Shown: positions 1 through 9,048, counted from the first letter of the stretch. The stretch is 64,000 bases of DNA from Gluconacetobacter aggeris (GCF_014174395.1 NZ_JABEQD010000009.1:62001-126000), one strand, 5' to 3'. Notes: generated from the letters alone by a model not told the origin. A program made the numbers and translations.

Positions 1-80
1 AGGCGGCCGCCTTCCAGCGTCAGCACCATCGGCCGGTCGTCGCTGACCGCGATCAGGACCGCGATCAATTCCGGGGGCAT
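1..80 (-). CDS. N-terminal fragment of an unidentified protein (cut by the window edge)
   Basis: An ATG read leftwards from position 80 opens a frame that runs off the start of the window. Only about 26 residues are visible, beginning MPPELIAVLIAVSDDRPMVL. The start faintly recalls Nudix-like NAD-regulator proteins of alphaproteobacteria, but the fragment is too short to assign. It is divergent from the VOC gene that follows. Confidence 0.4.
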   Translation of the reverse strand, partial: MPPELIAVLIAVSDDRPMVLTLEGGR

Positions 81-274
81 GGCGCATTTCCTTCGGCTGG
101 CGTGGCGGGGGCACGGGCGGCAAAGCCCGGCTATCGGGCCATATCACCGCGCGGCCGGCAAAAAAACCGCGAATGGGGGCGCTTGATATGGTCCCGGTTC
201 CGCACCACGGTCATCAGGGCCGCCGCAACCCGCGCGATGCCCGCCGGGGCCGGATCGGCAGGAGAGGATGCGCC

Positions 275-1039
275 ATGTCGACCCATTCGGGCACGTTCGT
301 CTGGTACGAACTGATCGCCGGCGACCCAGCGGCCGCCGAGTCGTTTTATTGCACCGTCATCGGCTGGCACGCGCGCGATGCCGGGGTGCCCGGCATGGCC
401 TACCGTATCCTGAGCGCCGCGGAACGCCCGGTGGCCGGCATCCTCGGCCTGCCGGACCTGGACGCCGCCGCCCGGCCGGGCTGGATCGGCTATATCGGCG
501 TGGAGAATGTCGATGCTGCCAGCGCACGGATCGCCGCCGCCTCCGGCGCCATCCTGCACGCCCCGGACGATATCCCCGGCGTCGGCCGCTTCGCGGTCGT
601 CACCGATCCGCAGGGCGCCCCCTTCGCCCTGTTCCAGGGCAATGGCGAAGCACCGATGCCGCCGGCCCCGGAAGGCACGCCCGGCCATGTCGCATGGCAC
701 GAACTCTATGCAAGCGACGGAGAGGCGGCCTTCGCCTTCTATGCCGGCCAGTTCGGCTGGACCAAGGCCGACGCGCTGGATATGGGCCCGCGGGGGATCT
801 ACCAGATGTTCGCCACCGGCGGACCGCCAGTGGGCGGCATGATGACGGAACCCGACGCGGCAGCGCCATTCTGGCTGTTCTATATCGCCGTCGAGGCCCT
901 GGATGCCGCGCTGGAACGCGTCGCACAGGCGGGCGGCCACGCCATCCAGGGGCCCATGGAAGTTCCCGGCGGACAGTGGATCGCCCAATGCCGCGACCCC
1001 GAGGGCACGCTGTTCGCGCTGGTGGCCCCCCACCGCTGA
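275..1039 (+). CDS. VOC family protein with two tandem glyoxalase-like domains
   Basis: A 254-residue protein made of two vicinal-oxygen-chelate modules, about residues 5-125 and 130-250. Each opens with a similar strand (FVWYELIAGDPAAAESFY, then HVAWHELYASDGEAAFAFY), the internal repeat typical of this family. Each module closes on a DP(Q/E)G turn followed by FAL. Substrate and metal cannot be read from sequence; relatives include glyoxalase/bleomycin-resistance-like proteins. The start chosen is the ATG at 275, with a purine-rich GGAGAGG eight bases upstream; a longer in-frame start at 173 gives an arginine-rich, non-homologous extension. Monocistronic and convergent with the sulfate operon. 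Confidence 0.85.
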   Translation: MSTHSGTFVWYELIAGDPAAAESFYCTVIGWHARDAGVPGMAYRILSAAERPVAGILGLPDLDAAARPGWIGYIGVENVDAASARIAAASGAILHAPDDIPGVGRFAVVTDPQGAPFALFQGNGEAPMPPAPEGTPGHVAWHELYASDGEAAFAFYAGQFGWTKADALDMGPRGIYQMFATGGPPVGGMMTEPDAAAPFWLFYIAVEALDAALERVAQAGGHAIQGPMEVPGGQWIAQCRDPEGTLFALVAPHR

Positions 1040-1063
1040 ACCGCCCGCCCCGCCTCTGCCGCG

Positions 1064-2164
1064 TCAGCCGACGGTCACACGCGGCAATTCCTGCCCGCTC
1101 GCCACGGGGGGCGCGCCGGCCAGCGGCGCGCCATCGCGAAACAGGCGCGCCCGCCCGATATCGAGCCCCAGCCCCTCGGTCCCCACCTGGCCCAACCGCT
1201 CCGGCAGGACGAGGATCTCGACCTCCCGCGTGCCCAGCGCCACCGCCAGCCGCCGCAATCCCCCCTGCCCGCCGGTCAACGGTATGGCCCGGGCCGCCCC
1301 ACCCGCCGCCACCAGCCGCGCCTCATGCGGGCGCAGGTAGGCCGTCGCCGGCCCATCGCCGGCGCCAACGGCAAAGGACAGGACATTCGGGTCGTCGGGC
1401 AGGAACCGCCCGTGGGCGACCTGGCCCGGGAATTCCAGCGCCTCGCCCAGAAATTCCATCACGAACGGCGTGGCGGGTGCGGCATCCAGCGTCTCGGCCG
1501 CCGCCTCCTGCACGACGCGCCCGTTCTGCATCACCACCAGCCGGTCGGCCACTTCCAGCGCCTCGTCATGGTCGTGGGTCACCAGCACCGTCGTCAGGCC
1601 AAGCTGGTCGTGCAGCCCGCGCAGCCAGCGACGGATCTGCCGCCGCACGATCGGGTCCAGCGCGCCGAACGGCTCGTCCAGCAGCAGCAGGCCCGGCTTC
1701 GTCGCCAGCGCGCGCGCCAGCGCCACGCGCTGCCGCTGCCCGCCGGACAACTGGTCCGGATAGGCCCCGCCCAGCGTCGGCAACTGGATCAGCTCCAGCA
1801 ATTCGGCCACCCGGGCGGCAATCGCCCCCCGATCCGGCCGCTCCCCCCGGGGCAGCACATCCAGCCCGAAGGAGATATTGCGCGCCACCGTCATGTGGCG
1901 GAACAGCGCATAATTCTGGAACACGAAGCCGATCCGCCGCTCGCGCATCGGGCGCCCCGCCAGCACCCGGCCATCGACCAGCACCGTGCCCTCATAAGGC
2001 CCGTCCAGCCCGGCGATGGTCCGCAGCAGCGTGGTCTTGCCGGCGCCGGACGGCCCGACCAGGGCCACGAAGGCCCCGTCCTCGATGGTCAGCGAAACCC
2101 CGTCGAGCATCTTGCGCGACGCATTCGGCGCACGGCGCGTCAGGGACCGGATCTGGACGCTCAT
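1064..2164 (-). CDS. cysA: Sulfate/thiosulfate ABC transporter ATP-binding protein CysA
   Basis: The 366-residue ATPase drives sulfate/thiosulfate import at the cytoplasmic face of the inner membrane. It has Walker A GPSGAGKTT (37-45), a Q-loop (FVFQNYALF), the signature LSGGQRQR, Walker B LLLDEPFGALD and the H-loop VTHDHDEA. About 130 further residues form the C-terminal regulatory/TOBE-like part usual for CysA. Its ATG overlaps the cysW stop by four bases (ATGA), so translation is coupled. It is the last gene of the minus-strand order porin - sbp - cysT - cysW - cysA. Assignment to sulfate rather than molybdate rests on the paired CysT/CysW permeases and the Sbp-type binding protein. Confidence 0.95.
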   Translation of the reverse strand: MSVQIRSLTRRAPNASRKMLDGVSLTIEDGAFVALVGPSGAGKTTLLRTIAGLDGPYEGTVLVDGRVLAGRPMRERRIGFVFQNYALFRHMTVARNISFGLDVLPRGERPDRGAIAARVAELLELIQLPTLGGAYPDQLSGGQRQRVALARALATKPGLLLLDEPFGALDPIVRRQIRRWLRGLHDQLGLTTVLVTHDHDEALEVADRLVVMQNGRVVQEAAAETLDAAPATPFVMEFLGEALEFPGQVAHGRFLPDDPNVLSFAVGAGDGPATAYLRPHEARLVAAGGAARAIPLTGGQGGLRRLAVALGTREVEILVLPERLGQVGTEGLGLDIGRARLFRDGAPLAGAPPVASGQELPRVTVG

Positions 2165-2976
2165 GACGACGCCTTCCTGAAATCATGCTCGAGAAACGAC
2201 CGCAGCAGGACGGTGGCCATGGCAATCAGCGCCAGCAACGCCGCCATGGTGAAGGCGGCGACCGTCTGATAGCCGTTATAGAGCGTCTCGATATGCAGCG
2301 GCATGGTTTCCGTCAGCCCCGGAATATGGCCCGAGACGACCGACACCGCGCCGAACTCGCCAATCCCCCGCGCGGTCGTCAGCAGGATGCCCGACAGCAG
2401 CGCCCAGCGCGCATCGGGCAGCGTCACCCGCCACAATGTCCGCCAGAACCCGGCCCCGAGCAGGAACGCCGCTTCCTCCGCCTCGCGCCCCTGCTGTTCC
2501 ATGAACGGCATCAGCGTCCGCGCGACATAGGGAAAGGTCACGAAGAGCGTGGCCAGCAGGATACCCGGCGTGGCAAAGGCGATCTGGATATCGTGCCGGT
2601 CCAGCCAGTCGCCCCACCAGCCCTGCCGCCCGAACAGCAGCAGCCAGACCAGGCCGGCAATCACCGGCGAGACGCTGATCGGCAGTTCGATCAGCGCGAC
2701 CAGAATCCCCCGGCCGCGAAAACGATATTTGGTCACCAGCCACGCCGCCATGATCCCACCCGCGGTATTGACGATGGTGGCCACCAGCGTGACCAGCAGC
2801 GTCAGGCGGATCGCGGACAGCGCATCCGGGTCCAGCAGGCTGCGCCACGCGGCCCCGATTCCGGTGCGCAGGGCTTCGACCATCACCAGCAGCACCGGCA
2901 GCACCAGCACGGCCAGCACCGTCAGATAGGTGGCGGCAACCAGCACGGCATTGCCGCGACGCGACGGCCCGCCCAT
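2161..2976 (-). CDS. cysW: Sulfate ABC transporter permease CysW
   Basis: An inner-membrane permease of about 271 residues with six predicted membrane segments. It carries the binding-protein-dependent transport (EAA) loop near EEAAFLLGAGFWRTLWRVTLP, which contacts the ATPase, and CysW-like signatures such as GIGEFGAVSVVSGHIPG. The start at 2976 shares one base with the cysT stop (TGATG). A longer frame from 3045 would lie inside cysT and adds an arginine/glycine-rich stretch with no family counterpart. Its end overlaps cysA. It pairs with CysT to form the channel. Confidence 0.93.
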   Translation of the reverse strand: MGGPSRRGNAVLVAATYLTVLAVLVLPVLLVMVEALRTGIGAAWRSLLDPDALSAIRLTLLVTLVATIVNTAGGIMAAWLVTKYRFRGRGILVALIELPISVSPVIAGLVWLLLFGRQGWWGDWLDRHDIQIAFATPGILLATLFVTFPYVARTLMPFMEQQGREAEEAAFLLGAGFWRTLWRVTLPDARWALLSGILLTTARGIGEFGAVSVVSGHIPGLTETMPLHIETLYNGYQTVAAFTMAALLALIAMATVLLRSFLEHDFRKASS

Positions 2977-3821
2977 CACGCCGCCCCTCGCGCCACCAGC
3001 CCGCGCGACACGCGGCGGCGCAGCGCGGCCACGCCGGTCATGCACGCCAGCGCGCTCATCAGCAGGATCAGCGCGATCGCGGTCGCGCCATTATAATCAT
3101 ATTCCTGCAACCGCACCACGATCAGCAGCGGCGCGATCTCGCTACGGAACGGCTGATTGCCGGCGATGAAGATCACCGACCCGTACTCGCCGATGCAGCG
3201 CGCGAAGGCCAGGCTGAACCCGGCCACCAGCGGCGGCAGCAGGGGCGGCAGGATGACCCGGCGAAAATTCTGCAACGGGCTGGCCCCCAGCAGCAGCCCC
3301 GCCTCTTCCAGTTCCGGCGGCAGGCCGCGCAGCACCGGTTCGACGGCCCGCACGATAAAGGGCAGGCCGACGAACATCAGCGCAGCCACGATGCCGGCCG
3401 GCGTGTAGGCCACGCGGATGCCGGCACGGGCCAGCAGCGCGCCGACCCACCCGGTAGGGCCGTACAGGGTCGCCAGCGTGATGCCCGTCACGGCGGTCGG
3501 CAGGGCGAAGGGCAGGTCGATCAGCGCATCGATCGCCCGCCGCCCGGGCAGGCGCGCGCGCACCAGCGCCCACGCCAGCAGCAGGCCCAGCGGCACGTCG
3601 ATCGCGGCGGCCAGCGCGGCACAGCCAAAGCTGACGCGCAACGCCGCATACATGCGCGCGTCATGCAGCACCCGCAGCATGACGCCGCCGCCATCCTGCC
3701 ACGGACGCAAGACCAGGGCCGTTAGCGGCAACGCGACAATCAGGCCGATCCAGACCAGCGTGAACGCGATGGATATGGAAAGACCTGGCAGCCCATCGCG
3801 CCGCCGCAGGCAAAACACCAT
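2976..3821 (-). CDS. cysT: Sulfate ABC transporter permease CysT (CysU)
   Basis: A 281-residue inner-membrane permease, partner of CysW. The N-terminal segment (LSISIAFTLVWIGLIVALPL) is a membrane anchor. The EAA loop is visible in ELEEAGLLLGASPLQNFRRV, followed by CIGEYGSVIFIAGNQPF, a hallmark of CysT-type subunits. It starts eleven bases after the binding-protein stop and overlaps cysW by one base, giving a tightly packed operon. Length matches the family. Confidence 0.94.
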   Translation of the reverse strand: MVFCLRRRDGLPGLSISIAFTLVWIGLIVALPLTALVLRPWQDGGGVMLRVLHDARMYAALRVSFGCAALAAAIDVPLGLLLAWALVRARLPGRRAIDALIDLPFALPTAVTGITLATLYGPTGWVGALLARAGIRVAYTPAGIVAALMFVGLPFIVRAVEPVLRGLPPELEEAGLLLGASPLQNFRRVILPPLLPPLVAGFSLAFARCIGEYGSVIFIAGNQPFRSEIAPLLIVVRLQEYDYNGATAIALILLMSALACMTGVAALRRRVSRGLVARGAA

Positions 3822-3832
3822 GAAAGAGTCCG

Positions 3833-4867
3833 TTATCGGCTATAGATCTGGTCGAACACGCCGCCATCGGCGAAATGCGTCTTCTGGACCTTAGTCCATC
3901 CACCCAGGCTGGCGACATCGAATGTTGTCGTCTTGGGGAAGACAGACGCCGTTTCGGCCACGATCGCCGGATCGACCGGGCGGAAATAATGTTTCGCCCC
4001 GATCCGCTGCCCCTCGGGCGTGAACAGGAAGTCGAGGAACCCCTTCGCCACCGCTTCCGTTCCATGCGCCTTGACGTTCCTGTCCACCACCGCGACCGGC
4101 GGTTCGGCCAGGATCGTCACCGGCGGCACGACGATGTCGAACGTGTCCGGCCCCAGCTCGCGCGTCGCCAGCAGCGCCTCGTCCTCCCATGCGATCAGCA
4201 CATCGCCCAGCCCGCGCTGCACGAAACTGTTGGTGGCCCCGCGCGCGCCGGTATCCAGCACCGGCACATGGGCGAACAGCGACTTGAGATACGCGGTCGC
4301 CGAAGCTTCGGACCCGCCGGGCTGGCGCAGCGCCCAGCCCCAGGCGGCCAGATAGTTCCAGCGCGCACCGCCCGAGGTCTTGGGGTTGGGCGTAATCACC
4401 TGCACGCCGTCCCGCAGCAGGTCCGGCCAGTCATGGATGCCCTTGGGGTTCCCCTTGCGCACCAGGAAGACGATCGTGCTGGTGTAAGGCGTGGAATTGT
4501 GCGGCAGGCGCGTCTGCCAGTCCGCCGCCAGCAGCCCGTGCTGGGCCAGGATATCGATGTCATAGGCCAGGCCCAGCGTCACCACGTCGGCGGGCGCCCC
4601 CTCCAGCACCGAGCGCGCCTGTGCGCCCGACCCGCCGTGCGAGGATGTCACCACCACCTGCTCACCCCCATGGGCCTTCGCCCAGAAGACGGAAAAGGCC
4701 CGTCCGGCATCGGCATAAAGCTCGCGCGTCGGATCGTACGACACATTCAGCAGCCGCGTCGCCGCCGCCGCCGGACGCGGGCGCGCGCCCACGGCAAGCG
4801 CCGTGGCGGCGGCAGCCGTGCCGGCAAGAAAACCGCGCCGCGACGGCGCCATGAAACCGTTCTTCAT
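3833..4867 (-). CDS. sbp: Periplasmic sulfate-binding protein, Tat-exported
   Basis: A 344-residue solute-binding protein that delivers sulfate (or thiosulfate) to CysTW. The N-terminus carries a twin-arginine signal, SRRGFLAGTAAAATALAVGA, ending near RPAAA, so export is probably folded through Tat rather than Sec. The mature part has family blocks LLNVSYDPTRELYAD, TSSHGGSGAQARSV and the C-terminal EGQRIGAKHYFRPVDP. The start at 4867 (MKNGFMAPSRR) has GAGAAA six bases upstream; the open frame extends to 5170 but that part overlaps the porin gene and is not homologous. It lies 44 bases downstream of the porin and 11 upstream of cysT. Confidence 0.93.
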   Translation of the reverse strand: MKNGFMAPSRRGFLAGTAAAATALAVGARPRPAAAATRLLNVSYDPTRELYADAGRAFSVFWAKAHGGEQVVVTSSHGGSGAQARSVLEGAPADVVTLGLAYDIDILAQHGLLAADWQTRLPHNSTPYTSTIVFLVRKGNPKGIHDWPDLLRDGVQVITPNPKTSGGARWNYLAAWGWALRQPGGSEASATAYLKSLFAHVPVLDTGARGATNSFVQRGLGDVLIAWEDEALLATRELGPDTFDIVVPPVTILAEPPVAVVDRNVKAHGTEAVAKGFLDFLFTPEGQRIGAKHYFRPVDPAIVAETASVFPKTTTFDVASLGGWTKVQKTHFADGGVFDQIYSR

Positions 4868-4911
4868 ATCGTTTCTCGTCCAGGTGACAGTTGCGGATGA
4901 AAAAACCCGGT

Positions 4912-6582
4912 TCAGAACGTGGCCTGCACGCGCCCGGCGACGGCATTGCCCGTCCGGCCCAGCAGGTTCACCCCGCCGGACACACCCTTCGATCGGGTGA
5001 CGATGAAATGGTCGAAATCCAGCATGAACTTGAAATGCTGGTTGGGATACCAGTTCAATCCCCCCGCCCAGACCGTCTGCTGGTTGCCGTTGACACCCAC
5101 CCCGCCCTGGTTGGCGACATCGGACAGGTCCGCCACGCTCCAGCGGCCGCTGAGTTCCAGCGCGCCCCAATCGCCGCGCGCCGGATCGAAATCATGCTCG
5201 ACCCCCGGCGTGGTGAAGGCACCGGTCTTGACGTTGTATCCACGCCCCCGGCCGAACAGCGTATAGTTGGCCGCGACATACCACCCGTCGAAATTCAGCG
5301 ACGGCAGCGGAGACGCCCCGGCATTATGCCCGCGCTCCACGCCCACATGGTAATATTCGCCCTTCAGCAGGAATTTCCGCCAGCGGAAGGCCAGTTGCGG
5401 ACCGGCCGCCCAGATCTGGGACACATTGCTCAGCGCCCCCGATGTCAGCAACGAGGTCTCGCCCAGCGGCACCTCCATATTGTCGCTGAACGTATAGGTA
5501 CGGCCGCTCGAATTCTGGTTGACCTTGAAAGCGCTGGTCGCGCCGGCCCCGACATGGACGTCGATATCCTTGCTCACATAGGGCCGGCCGACGATGCGGG
5601 CCACCGCGCCGGTCTGGCTGTCGGTAATCGTCGTGTCCTTGTTCCGGTCGCCGAACTTCTGGCCGGTGAAATAAGCGGCCGCCTGCCAGCGGTTTTCATA
5701 ATGCTCGCCGCCGATGCTGAAGCGTGCGACGCCGCCCGCCAGGTTGCGCACCAGATCGATGATGGTCGGGCGCTCGAGGAACTCGAACGACGAGGCCCGC
5801 TCCGCGCTTTCCTCTTCCATGCGGGGCTGGAAATAGCCCACGGTCAGCGTGGTATGATGCAGGCCGGTATAGTTCATGTTGGCCTCGAACAGGCTGACCG
5901 ACCCGTCCACCGAGCTGGAGCCGAATTCCGGCGTGACGTTCGCCACCCAATCCTTGTAGCGCCAGGAGAAATAGATCCGCAGGCGCCGGGCATTCTGGGT
6001 GAATTTGTTGAAATTGCCGGCCCCCTCGCCCCGCCTGGGCCCGGCGCCGAGAAAGCCCCCAAGATCCTCCATCGCCGTCAGGCCGAGCGAGAAGCTGTAT
6101 GCGCCATCCTCCGACGAGATCGTGGGCCGCCCGGCCGGAAAACCGATCCGCATCCCGCCCACATGCACGGTCTCGTCCCGCGCGGTCGCGGCCCGGATCT
6201 CGGCCCAGGACGGAATCGGCCCTTCCGGGGTGATCAGGCGCGTCTCGGCATCCGTGCGGGGCCGATGCGTGGCGGCCGGTCCCCGCGGTTCCCCGATCGC
6301 GGGCAACGGACCACCGGCCCAGCGATGCGCATGGACGACACGCGGCGCCCCCTCCCCATCATGGCCGGCGGAGGCGGGCACGGCCCGGCCCTCATCGCGG
6401 GCGATCCGCGCCTGCAGCACCCGGATCTCGTCCCGCATCTGGCGCTGCATCTCCCGCATTTCACGCCGCAATGCCGTGATTTCGTCATCCTGCGAAGCCG
6501 CCTCCGCCAGAGCCGGCAGAAAACTGGTGGACAGGGCCGTTGCCAGGGCAAGCACGCGCCGGACTTTGAAACCTTCTTTCAT
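4912..6582 (-). CDS. Outer-membrane porin of the OprO/OprP type, first gene of the sulfate operon
   Basis: The 556-residue protein has a signal peptide (ALATALSTSFLPALAEA). Next comes a coiled-coil-like charged stretch (residues about 32-65, ITALRREMREMQRQMRDE) typical of periplasmic trimerisation segments, then a long beta-barrel region with aromatic-rich alternating strands. It ends in the outer-membrane signature AGRVQATF with a terminal phenylalanine. The barrel blocks resemble phosphate-selective porins O and P. Because it heads the sulfate operon, I infer that it passes sulfate or organosulfur anions. A decayed relative of its gene lies just upstream (6876-7163). Confidence 0.82.
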   Translation of the reverse strand: MKEGFKVRRVLALATALSTSFLPALAEAASQDDEITALRREMREMQRQMRDEIRVLQARIARDEGRAVPASAGHDGEGAPRVVHAHRWAGGPLPAIGEPRGPAATHRPRTDAETRLITPEGPIPSWAEIRAATARDETVHVGGMRIGFPAGRPTISSEDGAYSFSLGLTAMEDLGGFLGAGPRRGEGAGNFNKFTQNARRLRIYFSWRYKDWVANVTPEFGSSSVDGSVSLFEANMNYTGLHHTTLTVGYFQPRMEEESAERASSFEFLERPTIIDLVRNLAGGVARFSIGGEHYENRWQAAAYFTGQKFGDRNKDTTITDSQTGAVARIVGRPYVSKDIDVHVGAGATSAFKVNQNSSGRTYTFSDNMEVPLGETSLLTSGALSNVSQIWAAGPQLAFRWRKFLLKGEYYHVGVERGHNAGASPLPSLNFDGWYVAANYTLFGRGRGYNVKTGAFTTPGVEHDFDPARGDWGALELSGRWSVADLSDVANQGGVGVNGNQQTVWAGGLNWYPNQHFKFMLDFDHFIVTRSKGVSGGVNLLGRTGNAVAGRVQATF

Positions 6583-6875
6583 GTTCTACGAACCCTCGAC
6601 CCAGCACACGCAGGCACATTTCACGATATTTTTCGCATTTAATGCGAACCGCAATGATCGATGACACGTTGTAATTTAACGGTCAATAGAGACATAAAAG
6701 TCATTGACTGTTTTTGTTCGTTTAATTCGGACAGTTCCCGAGCGAAAACACGGATATTCCACTATTTTTATAGTTATTATCCGTCTATGAAGGCGACCTC
6801 AGGATGGCCGGCCCTCACCCCGAAGAGGTATGGGCAGGCGGCACGTCCCACCCGGTATCCCACCCAAAAAACGCC
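6583..6875. promoter_or_regulatory. Upstream region of the sulfate operon
   Basis: This 293-base AT-rich stretch separates the porin start from the porin remnant and should hold the minus-strand promoter of the sulfate operon. It is locally rich in T and A tracts (6660-6785). I see no clear consensus promoter pair or binding site that I could assign, and no protein-coding frame on either strand that looks real. Confidence 0.35.
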
Positions 6876-7163
6876 TCAAAAACTGGCCTGGACCCGCCCC
6901 ACGACCAGATTGCCGGTCCGTCCGAACAGATTGACCCCGCCAGCCCCCCCCTTCGACCGGGTGACGATGAAATGGTCGAAATCCAGCATGAACTTGAAAT
7001 GGCGGTTGGGGTACCAGTTCAGGCCCCCCTGCCAGACTGTCTGCTGGTTGCCGTCAACCCCCACGCCACCCTGGTCGGCGACATCGGACAGATCCGTGAC
7101 GCTCCATCGCCCATTGAGTTCCAGCTCGCCACCGACGCTGAAGCGCGCTGCCACGTCATCCAT
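6876..7163 (-). pseudogene. Porin remnant with a large internal deletion
   Basis: This 95-codon frame matches the C-terminal barrel of the porin at 4912-6582 nearly residue for residue (GRWSVTDLSDVADQGGVGV, HFKFMLDFDHFIVTRSK, ending GRVQASF). Its first residues, AARFSVGGE, correspond to the porin's VARFSIGGE. In the intact gene that block is followed by HYENRW and lies some 170 residues before the point where similarity resumes at LELNGRWSV. The frame therefore records a second porin gene that lost its signal peptide, N-terminal half and an internal segment. It has no plausible signal peptide and its ATG abuts the aceA terminator, so it is almost certainly non-functional. Confidence 0.8.
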
Positions 7164-7199
7164 AAAAAAAGCCCGGCCTCCATCAGGAAGACCGGGCCA
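7164..7199 (-). terminator. Rho-independent terminator of aceA
   Basis: Read on the minus strand, a GC-rich stem (GCCCGG-TCTTCC, loop TGAT, GGAGG-CCGGGC) is followed directly by seven T residues. It lies about 60 bases after the isocitrate lyase stop codon in the correct orientation. This is a textbook intrinsic terminator. Confidence 0.9.
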
Positions 7200-7257
7200 G
7201 CAGTTTCAATAACCGTTATTGCTTGTTCTTATTCCGCAACGCCAGGGGGTGCCGGCT

Positions 7258-8853
7258 TCAGCCGAACTGCCCCATGGTGTTATGCGCGCCGCCGGCCTTC
7301 AGCGCCGCTTCGCCGGCGAAATACTCCTTGTGATCGTCGCCGATGTCCGAGCCCGCCATGTTCTGGTGCTTGACGCACGCGATCCCCTGGCGGATCTCCT
7401 CGCGCTGGACGTTCTGCACGTAACCCAGCATCCCCTCCTCGCCGAAATATCTCTTGGAGAGATTGTCGGTCGACAGCGCCGCCGTGTGATAGGTGGGCAG
7501 CGTGATCAGGTGATGGAAGATGCCGGCCCGCTTCGACGCATCCCGCTGGAACGAGCGGATGCGCAGGTCGGCCTCCGTCGCCAGTTCGGTCTCGTCATAG
7601 CTCTGCGCCATCAGCTTCGCGCGGTCATACGCCGTCACGTCGCGCCCTTCTTCCTTCCAGGCATCATAGACCTGCTGGCGGAAATTGAGCGTCCAGTTGA
7701 AGGACGGCGAGTTGTTGTAGACCAGCTTGGCATTCGGCACGGCGTCGCGGATACGGTCCATCATGCCGGCAATCTGCTCGATATGCGGCTTTTCCGTCTC
7801 GATCCACAGCAGGTCGGCGCCATTCTCCAGCGCGGTGATGCAGTCCAGCACGCAGCGATCCGCACCGGTTCCGTGACGGAACTGGTAGAGGTTGCTGGGC
7901 AGCCGCTTCGGACGCAGCAGCTTGCCTTCGCGGGCAATGATCACGTCGCCATCGCGCACGGTGCCGTCGGTCACCTCTTCGCAATCCAGATAGGCATTGT
8001 ACTGGTCGCCCAGATCGCCCGGCTGGCTGCTATAGGCGATCTGCTTGGTCAGGCCCGCACCCAGGCTGTCGGTGCGGCAGACGATCACACCGTCTTCCAC
8101 CCCCAGTTCCAGGAACGCGTAGCGGACAGCGCGCACCTTCGCCAGGAAGTCCTCATGCGGCACCGTGACCTTGCCGTCCTGGTGGCCGCACTGCTTTTCG
8201 TCCGACACCTGGTTCTCGATCTGGATGGCGCAGGCACCGGCCTCGATCATCTTCTTCGACAGCAGGTAGGTCGCCTCGGCATTGCCGAAACCCGCGTCGA
8301 TATCGGCGATGATCGGCACGATATGGGTCTCGTGATTGTCGATCTTCGCCTGGATCTCGGCCTCGCGCGCCGCATCGCCGGCTTCACGCGCGGCATCGAG
8401 GTCGCGGAACAGCCCTCCCAGCTCGCGGGCATCGGCCTGGCGCAGGAAGGTGTAGATTTCCTCGATCAGCGCCGGCACCGCCGTCTTCTCATGCATCGAC
8501 TGGTCGGGCAGCGGGCCGAATTCCGAGCGCAGCGCGGCGACCATCCAGCCCGACAGATACAGGTAGCGGCCCTTCAGCGACCCGAAATGCTTCTTCACCG
8601 AAATCATCTGCTGCTGCGCGATGAAACCGTGCCAGGCCCCCAGCGACTGGGTGTACTGCGCCGGATCGGCATCATAGGCAGCCATGTCCTGGCGCATGAT
8701 GGCAGCCGTGTAGCGCGCGATGTCCAGCCCGGTCTGAAAACGGTTCTGCAGGCGCATGCGCACGACATAGTCGGGATTGATCCCGCCCCAGGTGCCCTGC
8801 TTGGCCTGGATGATCTGGTTGAGCTTGGCGGTTGCCGATTCCTGATATGACAT
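7258..8853 (-). CDS. aceA: Isocitrate lyase (glyoxylate shunt)
   Basis: Isocitrate lyase splits isocitrate into succinate and glyoxylate, allowing growth on acetate or fatty acids. The 531-residue protein belongs to the longer subfamily known from Pseudomonas, not the 434-residue E. coli form. The catalytic loop reads DEKQCGHQDGK, where E. coli has KKCGH. Other family blocks are IIADIDAGFGNAEATYLL, CRTDSLGAGLTKQIA and LVYNNSPSFNWTLNFRQQ. It appears monocistronic: its own terminator follows, and a palindrome lies about 100 bases upstream. No malate synthase gene is in the window. Confidence 0.96.
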   Translation of the reverse strand: MSYQESATAKLNQIIQAKQGTWGGINPDYVVRMRLQNRFQTGLDIARYTAAIMRQDMAAYDADPAQYTQSLGAWHGFIAQQQMISVKKHFGSLKGRYLYLSGWMVAALRSEFGPLPDQSMHEKTAVPALIEEIYTFLRQADARELGGLFRDLDAAREAGDAAREAEIQAKIDNHETHIVPIIADIDAGFGNAEATYLLSKKMIEAGACAIQIENQVSDEKQCGHQDGKVTVPHEDFLAKVRAVRYAFLELGVEDGVIVCRTDSLGAGLTKQIAYSSQPGDLGDQYNAYLDCEEVTDGTVRDGDVIIAREGKLLRPKRLPSNLYQFRHGTGADRCVLDCITALENGADLLWIETEKPHIEQIAGMMDRIRDAVPNAKLVYNNSPSFNWTLNFRQQVYDAWKEEGRDVTAYDRAKLMAQSYDETELATEADLRIRSFQRDASKRAGIFHHLITLPTYHTAALSTDNLSKRYFGEEGMLGYVQNVQREEIRQGIACVKHQNMAGSDIGDDHKEYFAGEAALKAGGAHNTMGQFG

Positions 8854-8950
8854 GTGACGGTTTCCGTATTCTTGGGAAGCGTGGCGTCACAAGGCTTAAC
8901 GCCATCACACCCCATCCCGGAAGGTGGAAACCGGTATTCGCGCTGTATTT

Positions 8951-8967
8951 CTGTAAAGAATTTACAG
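8951..8967. promoter_or_regulatory. Perfect palindrome upstream of aceA, candidate operator
   Basis: CTGTAAA-GAA-TTTACAG is a perfect 7-bp inverted repeat with a 3-bp centre, about 98 bases before the aceA start codon in AT-rich DNA. Position and symmetry suggest a dimeric regulator site controlling the glyoxylate shunt. The regulator is not identified. Confidence 0.4.
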
Positions 8968-9048
8968 ACAGTAATTTCCAATTGAAAAGTCTTTTTACGC
9001 CGTGATACGTGGCTCGGGGGCAGGCTTCCGCACAACCCGCGTCCATCA

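Noticed and set aside
268-2166. 632-codon arginine/proline-rich plus-strand frame over the VOC and cysA genes
   Set aside because: An antisense or out-of-frame shadow of high-GC genes; composition is non-protein-like and the real cysA on the other strand has all ABC motifs.
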